From Lentisphaeria bacterium (GTDB lineage Bacteria; Verrucomicrobiota; Lentisphaeria; Victivallales; GWF2-50-93), in NCBI GenBank assembly GCA_020056205.1, contig JAGVIF010000594.1, forward strand, positions 1-10,780: DNA of 10,780 nt, given 5' to 3'. The translations under genes were made by a program, and so were the position numbers. The notes under the pieces were generated by a model. It did no database searches. It worked only from the letters and a program-made list of their open reading frames with translations, and was not told the DNA's origin. Shown here piece after piece: positions 6,292 through 10,780 of the stretch. The stretch's first letter is position 1, and every line of letters starts with the position of its first letter.

Positions 6292-7791
6292 TCAGGTTTC
6301 GGAAAAATAATTTGGCGCGTCTTTTATTATCTTTACATCGTGAGGGTGAGCCTCTTTGAGTCCGGCGTTGCTGACCTTTACAAATTCGGCGTTTTTCCTA
6401 AACTCATTTAGATTTTTTGAACCGCAATATCCGAGAGCATAGCGAAGGCCGCCTGCAAATTGATGGATCACATCGTTGACAGATCCTCTGTATAAAACGA
6501 GCCCCTCTATCCCCTGCGGAACAAGTTTTTTTTCGTCATCAACATCTTTTTGTCCGTATCTTTCCCTGCTTCCTCTTTGCATTTTCATTGCCTCAAGACT
6601 GCCCATTCCTCTGTAGACGACATAAGTTCTGCCCTGATGAATAATATTTTCTCCGGGACTTTCATTGGTGCCGGCAAACAATGACCCCATCATAACAGAC
6701 GAGGCTCCTGCGGCAAGCGCCTTTCCAATATCGCCCGACTGCTTTACGCCGCCGTCGGCGATCACCGGAACTTCGTCTCCAACCTCCCGCACAACTCTGT
6801 AAATAGAGGTCAGTTGAGGAATTCCAACTCCGGCGACAACTCTCGTGGTGCATATTGAGCCGGGACCTATTCCGACCTTAAGGGCATCCGCCCCTGCATC
6901 TATGAGCGCTCTCGCTCCTTCTCCCGTGGCGATATTGCCGGCTATGACATCTATCGAATTTCCATATTTCCCCTTCAGCATTTTTACCGTTTCTATGACC
7001 CCTTTTGAGTGTCCGTGAGCGGTGTCTATGACGAGCGCGTCCACCTTGGATTTCACCAGGACATCAGCCCTCTCCCCGTCGTAAGGGGCTATTGCGGCGG
7101 CCACTCTCAAACGATGCTCTTTATCCCTGTTATAGTTGGGTTCTATGTTTTCTATCAGAGTTTTGACGTCATGAAAACTGTAAAGCCCGACAAGTTTATC
7201 GCTTTTGTCAACTATCGGCAGTTTTCCGATCTTGTTTTTTATCATAATTCTGAAAGCCTCCAAGAGGGGAGTGCTTTCGGGAGCCTTAATAAGGTCGCGG
7301 GTCATTACCTCGGATAGTTTAACATTGTAATCGGTCAGAAACTTTATATCGCGCGATGTGATGATTCCTTTTATCCGGCCTCCTTCGACTATTGGAAAAC
7401 CGGAAAATGAATAATTATTTTTCTCTTTCATGTCAAGCATTTCCGCGACGGTCTGATCCGGGCGGAAAACAACAGGGTCGTCTATCAGTCCGTTCAGGTA
7501 ATGCTTAACGGTTAAAACTTCCTCCGCCTGACGTTCGATGGTCAAATTTTTGTGTATCACGCCTATTCCGCCCGCGATAGCCATAGCGATAGCCATCTTC
7601 GATTCGGTTACCGTATCCATCGCCGCGCTGACAAAAGGCGTGTTTAGCGCAATGTTCCTCGAGAATTTGCCCGACACGTCAACTTCGTCCGGGAGAAAAT
7701 CCGCATATTTTACGACAAGGGAAACGTCGTCAAAGGTCAGTCCCTCGAACTTGTAGAATTCCATGAACTCCTGTATTTTATCATTTATCAT
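6292..7791 (-). CDS. guaB: Inosine-5'-monophosphate dehydrogenase
   Basis: GuaB oxidises IMP to XMP with NAD+, the committing step of GMP synthesis in the cytoplasm, and acts as a TIM-barrel tetramer. The 499-residue product is complete. FEGLTFDDV opens the barrel at 15-23. Two CBS domains occupy about 103-218 and probably sense nucleotides. The catalytic loop GPGSICTTR carries Cys314. [18 protein letters not shown] and MMGSLFAGT form the phosphate-binding side. The flap GSRERYGQ at 407-414 holds the Arg-Tyr dyad, and LVPQGIEG follows at 423-430. I chose the ATG at 7791, which gives the family length. The frame extends to a TTG at 7884 overlapping the pepF stop, but that adds 31 residues with no ribosome site. 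A later ATG at 7764 is also possible. It lies about 90 bases after pepF on the same strand, probably cotranscribed. Confidence 0.97.
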   Translation of the reverse strand: MINDKIQEFMEFYKFEGLTFDDVSLVVKYADFLPDEVDVSGKFSRNIALNTPFVSAAMDTVTESKMAIAMAIAGGIGVIHKNLTIERQAEEVLTVKHYLNGLIDDPVVFRPDQTVAEMLDMKEKNNYSFSGFPIVEGGRIKGIITSRDIKFLTDYNVKLSEVMTRDLIKAPESTPLLEAFRIMIKNKIGKLPIVDKSDKLVGLYSFHDVKTLIENIEPNYNRDKEHRLRVAAAIAPYDGERADVLVKSKVDALVIDTAHGHSKGVIETVKMLKGKYGNSIDVIAGNIATGEGARALIDAGADALKVGIGPGSICTTRVVAGVGIPQLTSIYRVVREVGDEVPVIADGGVKQSGDIGKALAAGASSVMMGSLFAGTNESPGENIIHQGRTYVVYRGMGSLEAMKMQRGSRERYGQKDVDDEKKLVPQGIEGLVLYRGSVNDVIHQFAGGLRYALGYCGSKNLNEFRKNAEFVKVSNAGLKEAHPHDVKIIKDAPNYFSET

Positions 7792-7880
7792 CTTGTCTAA
7801 ATCCCCCGCTGTTCCATAATTTCCCCATTTGGCATTTGGCGTTTTAAAATATATTTTTTCAGAGGAATTGCAAATTGAAA

Positions 7881-9719
7881 TCAAGACAGGAGCGGCAAAT
7901 CTTCCATTTTTTTTCCAAAGAGGAGAAAAGAATCGTTTATGAACTCATTGGATTCAGGCTCAATCCCGCAGGTTTTTAAAATATCAAGAACATCTCTGCT
8001 CGAACCGCATTCAAGAAATTTGACGTAATCATCAAGCGCCCCTCTATCGCCATCAATAAGCCGTTTTGCGAATTTCGCAGACGCAGCGAATCCGGTCGCG
8101 TATTTGTAGACATAAAAACCGTAGTGGAAATGGGGAATCCGCGCCCACTCATACTCTATAAGTTTGTCGCAAAAAACTTTTTCCCCAAAATATTCACACA
8201 CGAGGCGATAATATTTCTCTTTAAGAAAATCGGCGGTGAGAGTTTCATCCTCTTCCCTGTGTTTATGAATAATAAGCTCAAATTCGGCAAACATCGTCTG
8301 GCGCACCACTGTGGCGCGGAATTCATCAAGGAGGTGATTGATGAGGACGGCCCTGAAATTTTTGTCTTTTGATGTTTTGATAAGATGCTCGTGGAGAAGC
8401 AGTTCCGAAGTTATTGATGCGATTTCCGCAAGGAATATGCTGTAGTCGGCGTAGTGATAAGATTGAGCCTTGTTCGCGTAAAAACTATGCATTGAGTGTC
8501 CAAGCTCGTGCGCGAGAGTGAACACATCATCTAAAGTTCCCTGAAAATTCATCAGAATATACGGATGAGAGTCGTAGCATCCGCCCGAATATGCCCCTGA
8601 TTTTTTTCCTCTGCGCGGCAAAACGTCAATCCACCTCTCATCGAATGCCTGTTTCGCTTCGCGCTGATAATTTTTCCCAAGCGGCTCCAAGGAATTGATA
8701 ACTGCCTCTTTTGCCTCATCCCACGTCCACGTTTGCTCCTTCGTTGCGGCAATGTTGTTATACATATCGTAGAGGTGCAGTTCATCAAGTTTCAACGCTT
8801 TTTTTCTTATCCCATAATATTTGTGAATTACGGGGAGGTTCTTTCGCGCGGATGAAATCAGATTATGGTACAACGACGCCGGAATTTTGTCCTCAAAAAG
8901 GGCGTCGTCAAGGCAATCCCTGAACTTTCTTGTTCTCACGCCGAATACGTCGGCCTTGACTGTCCCATCGAGCAGCGACGCAAATGTATTTTGAAACCCG
9001 GAATATGTCTCATACATTTTTTCAAAAGCGTTTTTCCTTATGTTTCTATCTTCGGTTCTTAAAAATGTGACAAAATTACTTTGCGTGAGCTCAACATCAT
9101 CTCCTTTCTCGTTTTTTATTTTTGGAAATCGCATGTCGGCATTGCTCAAGAGGATGAATGTGTCATAAGATGTTGACAACGAATCAGATACAAGGCCAAG
9201 AATTTTTTCCTCATCGGCGCTGAGCGTATGCGGTTTCATTATGATTAAGTCGTCAAGAGTTTTTTTGTAGAAAGAAAGTCCGGGGCTTTGAGCGAATTGT
9301 CGAAGTTTCTCCTCGTCAATTGCCAGGATTTCCGGTTCAATCCACGCCGTCTCAGCATCAACGAGGGTGTCTTTTGACGAGATTTTTCCGAGAAGAGCCA
9401 GATTTTGATTATCCGCGGTGTTTTCATCCGACTTATGCCTTACGTACGCCGATAGCTTTTCAAGCAGGCGCGAGATATCGTCCTCCAGTTCGAAAGCGGT
9501 CTTTATCGTTTCGGGCGAATCGGCAAGACACCCCTTCAACTCATTTAAATGTTTGAGCATAGGATCAATTTTTTCAAAATCGCTACGCCAGAGTTTAAGA
9601 TCGGCATACAATGCCTCAAGATTCCATTTAAGTTCCGCTCCTATTTGCGGGCGCTCTAAAACATCTATAATTTTATCCTTTTCTATCGAAAAACAGTTGT
9701 CAATGTGAGGTAATTGCAA
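7881..9719 (-). CDS. pepF: Oligoendopeptidase F (M3 family metallopeptidase)
   Basis: PepF is a cytoplasmic zinc peptidase that cuts short oligopeptides. The HELGH motif is at 404-408, two histidines binding zinc and the glutamate acting as base. The third ligand is probably Glu432 in IFLAEIASITSE. Upstream, GGCYDSHPYILMNFQGTLDDVFTLAHE is the conserved lead into the active site. The N-terminal RPQIGAELKWNLEALYADL is the normal family opening, and the long helical N-domain is intact. At 612 residues the protein is full length. The start is a problem: the frame has no ATG or GTG before Met54, and TTG at 9719 is the only usual start codon after the upstream TAG, with no clear ribosome site. ATT or ATA codons near 9675 follow an AAGGA sequence. 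A tandem repeat array begins about 20 bases upstream, so the leader may have been altered by it. Confidence 0.93.
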   Translation of the reverse strand: MQLPHIDNCFSIEKDKIIDVLERPQIGAELKWNLEALYADLKLWRSDFEKIDPMLKHLNELKGCLADSPETIKTAFELEDDISRLLEKLSAYVRHKSDENTADNQNLALLGKISSKDTLVDAETAWIEPEILAIDEEKLRQFAQSPGLSFYKKTLDDLIIMKPHTLSADEEKILGLVSDSLSTSYDTFILLSNADMRFPKIKNEKGDDVELTQSNFVTFLRTEDRNIRKNAFEKMYETYSGFQNTFASLLDGTVKADVFGVRTRKFRDCLDDALFEDKIPASLYHNLISSARKNLPVIHKYYGIRKKALKLDELHLYDMYNNIAATKEQTWTWDEAKEAVINSLEPLGKNYQREAKQAFDERWIDVLPRRGKKSGAYSGGCYDSHPYILMNFQGTLDDVFTLAHELGHSMHSFYANKAQSYHYADYSIFLAEIASITSELLLHEHLIKTSKDKNFRAVLINHLLDEFRATVVRQTMFAEFELIIHKHREEDETLTADFLKEKYYRLVCEYFGEKVFCDKLIEYEWARIPHFHYGFYVYKYATGFAASAKFAKRLIDGDRGALDDYVKFLECGSSRDVLDILKTCGIEPESNEFINDSFLLFGKKMEDLPLLS

Positions 9720-9739
9720 AACCCGATCTATATGTAGAA

Positions 9740-9940
9740 CAAGCCTCCGGCTTGTTTGCCTGCAAGCCGGAGGCTTGCGCTACTCCGGGCGCCAGCGCCT
9801 GCAAGCCGGAGGCTTGCGCTACTCCGGGCGCCAATGCCTGCAAGCCGGAGGCTTGCGCTACTCCGGGCGCCAGCGCCTGCAAGCCGGAGGCTTGCGCTAC
9901 TCCGGGCGCCAGCGCCTGCAAGCCGGAGGCTTGCGCTACT
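9740..9940. repeat. 39-bp tandem repeat array with internal hairpins
   Basis: Four full 39-base units start at 9760, 9799, 9838 and 9877, and a partial fifth runs 9916-9940. Each contains GCAAGCC-GGA-GGCTTGC, a 7-bp stem with a 3-base loop, followed by GCTACTCCGG and a GGCGC-CA-GCGCC stem. Unit 2 differs from the consensus (AATGC for AGCGC). An inverted core CAAGCCTCCGGCTTG sits at 9740-9754. Because 39 is a multiple of three, several frames on both strands stay open, but the peptides are simple echoes of the repeat. The array lies between the LysM gene and pepF. There are no variable spacers, so it is not a CRISPR. Confidence 0.95.
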
Positions 9941-9982
9941 TCTTGCAATTGGCTCGTCTGCGCGCCCGATTTGAGAAAGAGC

Positions 9983-10531
9983 CTATTTTTTCGGGATGTA
10001 AAGTATTTGCCCGACCCTGTTGATGTCGTTGTTCATTTTGTTTGCGGCCTTGATTTCTGAAATACTGACTCTGTAAGCCTTCGCTATGGCGTTTAATGTG
10101 CTGCCCGTTTCCACCTTGTGCTCGTAAAACTCTCCCGATCCCGCAGGTCCCTGGCTTGGAGCGGCGGCGGCGCTTTTGGCGGCATTGTTTATTTCGGAGC
10201 TTATCTGTTCTATCATCTTTTCGTTCGAGTTCTTCCAGGTTTTTTTCGTTGCGTCAATGTCCTGGCGGAGAGAATTCAACGAACCCTGAATATTGGTGTC
10301 GTTCTGCTGGAGCGCCGCAATTTTCTGATTGATATCATTTATGTATCTTATTATTTCCGCGTTGTTTGCGCTGAGACTTGCCACTGTGGCCGAAAGCTGG
10401 GCGGCCTGTTGCTCCTGACCCTTCGCGAGATCGTATTGCTTCCTCACGTAATAATCATCCCTCGACGAATTATTGAATGTCTCGCACCCCGAAATTAAGA
10501 GAGCGGAAAGAAGAATTAAAATCTTTTTCAT
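9983..10531 (-). CDS. LysM-domain lipoprotein
   Basis: This is probably a peptidoglycan-binding lipoprotein anchored in the outer membrane. Residues 1-15 are a signal sequence and the lipobox LISGC places the lipid on Cys16. Glutamate at +2 does not signal inner-membrane retention. Residues about 40-115 form a likely coiled coil with many Gln, Asn and Ser heptads (QQAAQLSATVASLSANNAEI, then INQKIAALQQNDTNIQGSLN). A short Ala/Gly/Pro linker (117-133) leads to one LysM domain at about 137-181, with YEHKVETGSTLNAIAKAYRV, then ISEIKAANKM and the closing GQILYIPKK. I chose the ATG at 10531 because GGAGG lies seven bases upstream and the signal peptide begins there. The open frame reaches 10684 but that part is non-coding repeat-like DNA. 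The stop is TAG. The exact role is unknown; the coiled coil could act as a spacer or oligomeriser. Confidence 0.9.
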   Translation of the reverse strand: MKKILILLSALLISGCETFNNSSRDDYYVRKQYDLAKGQEQQAAQLSATVASLSANNAEIIRYINDINQKIAALQQNDTNIQGSLNSLRQDIDATKKTWKNSNEKMIEQISSEINNAAKSAAAAPSQGPAGSGEFYEHKVETGSTLNAIAKAYRVSISEIKAANKMNNDINRVGQILYIPKK

Positions 10532-10671
10532 ATAAAAACCTCCGTGTAAAAAATTTCGCCGTAAACTTAAACGCTTTCGCGCTCTTTTCAAGGATATAAA
10601 GGATTTGGAAAAAAAGTAGAAAGCAGAGTAGGGAAGTTCTAAAGTTCTGAAGTTCTCCTTTGAAACTTCAC

Positions 10672-10700
10672 CACCGATGACCACCGATGAACACCGATTT
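10672..10700 (+). repeat. Three 10-bp tandem CACCGATGA units
   Basis: CACCGATGA begins at 10672 and 10682, and a variant CACCGATTT begins at 10692, giving a strict 10-base period. The block is preceded by TTCAC, as is the 9-bp array at 4816. Confidence 0.85.
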
Positions 10701-10711
10701 TATCAATTTAG

Positions 10712-10751
10712 TTTCATTTTGATGAAACCCCGAGGCGTAAGCGCTCGGGGT
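10712..10751. repeat. 40-bp hairpin repeat, copy 2
   Basis: This copy matches 5284-5323 at 37 of 40 bases. CCCCGAG (10728-10734) and CTCGGGG (10744-10750) form the stem. All three differences lie outside the stem, two of them in the loop, so the hairpin is conserved. On the minus strand it is followed by TTTCAT, and it may terminate a gene lying beyond the window. Confidence 0.85.
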
Positions 10752-10780
10752 AGGACGCTAATTTCGGGGTCGGTATCGGA

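Larger units (their letters stand above)
10532..10780. other. Non-coding repeat mosaic upstream of the LysM gene
   Basis: This 249-base stretch to the window edge holds AAAAAAGTAGAAAG (10610-10623), GAAGTTCTAAAGTT (10633-10646), CTCCTTTGAAACT (10655-10667), three CACCGATGA-type units (10672-10700), a hairpin repeat (10712-10751) and GGGTCGGTATCG (10767-10778). Most of these recur at 4567-5323. A weak minus-strand -35-like TTGAAA lies near 10587-10592, but no convincing -10 follows. Confidence 0.6.

Noticed and set aside
7792..7884. A longer guaB starting at TTG 7884
   Set aside because: It would add 31 residues not typical of the family and lacks a ribosome site. The ATG at 7791 gives the expected length.
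9740..9940. Possible CRISPR array
   Set aside because: Units follow each other directly with nearly identical sequence. There are no variable spacers and no cas genes.
9700..10060. Open frames of 70-100 codons on both strands over the 39-bp repeats, giving Cys/Pro- or Ala/Gly-rich peptides
   Set aside because: They exist because the 39-base unit is a multiple of three and contains no stop. Several frames and both strands are open alike, and no ribosome site or family match was seen.
10532..10684. An N-terminal extension of the LysM protein by 51 residues
   Set aside because: The lipoprotein signal peptide and a GGAGG site fix the start at 10531. The extension is repeat-like non-coding DNA.

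Overview
The window reads as chromosomal DNA of a Gram-negative (diderm) bacterium of moderate GC content. It encodes an exported SurA/PpiC-type foldase and an outer-membrane-type LysM lipoprotein, both of which imply a periplasm. The core genes (tsaB, guaB, pepF) do not fix the phylum. The gene-free stretches are rich in short hairpins, 9-10-bp tandem words and a CAAGCC-GGA-GGCTTG repeat array. From memory, such DNA is common in uncultured PVC-like lineages (Lentisphaerota, Kiritimatiellota) and some candidate phyla; this placement is only a weak inference.

Layout. Bases 1-1877 hold a plus-strand pair: a divergent tsaB and, 16 bases later, an exported PpiC/SurA-like peptidyl-prolyl isomerase. 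A likely terminator hairpin lies between this pair and the convergent minus-strand genes. Everything else is on the minus strand. In order of transcription from the right edge: a LysM lipoprotein (10531-9983), a 39-bp tandem repeat array (9940-9740), oligoendopeptidase F (9719-7881), IMP dehydrogenase guaB (7791-6292), a 531-bp segment bounded by 17-bp perfect inverted repeats that carries a 64-residue NTF2-fold-immunity-like gene, a small YtrA-type GntR regulator (5708-5286), about 720 bases of repeat-rich non-coding DNA, and an ABC exporter pair of ATPase (4566-3652) and ABC-2 permease (3652-1937).

How the genes fit together. gntR plus the ABC pair resembles YtrA/YtrB-type modules, in which a short GntR repressor controls an exporter. 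Here the ATPase has an in-frame TAG at codon 76, between the Walker A motif and the Q-loop, while the rest of the protein and the permease stay open. The module is therefore recently inactivated, read through, or affected by a sequence error. pepF and guaB probably share a transcript. tsaB acts in tRNA t6A formation and its PPIase neighbour in envelope protein folding.

The non-coding DNA is the most unusual part. It holds a 116-bp nested palindrome (4636-4751), a 40-bp hairpin element present twice (once forming the 3' end of gntR), several short blocks shared between 4567-5285 and 10532-10780 in both orientations, and the inverted-repeat-bounded segment beside guaB. I found no tRNA, rRNA, CRISPR array or transposase gene.
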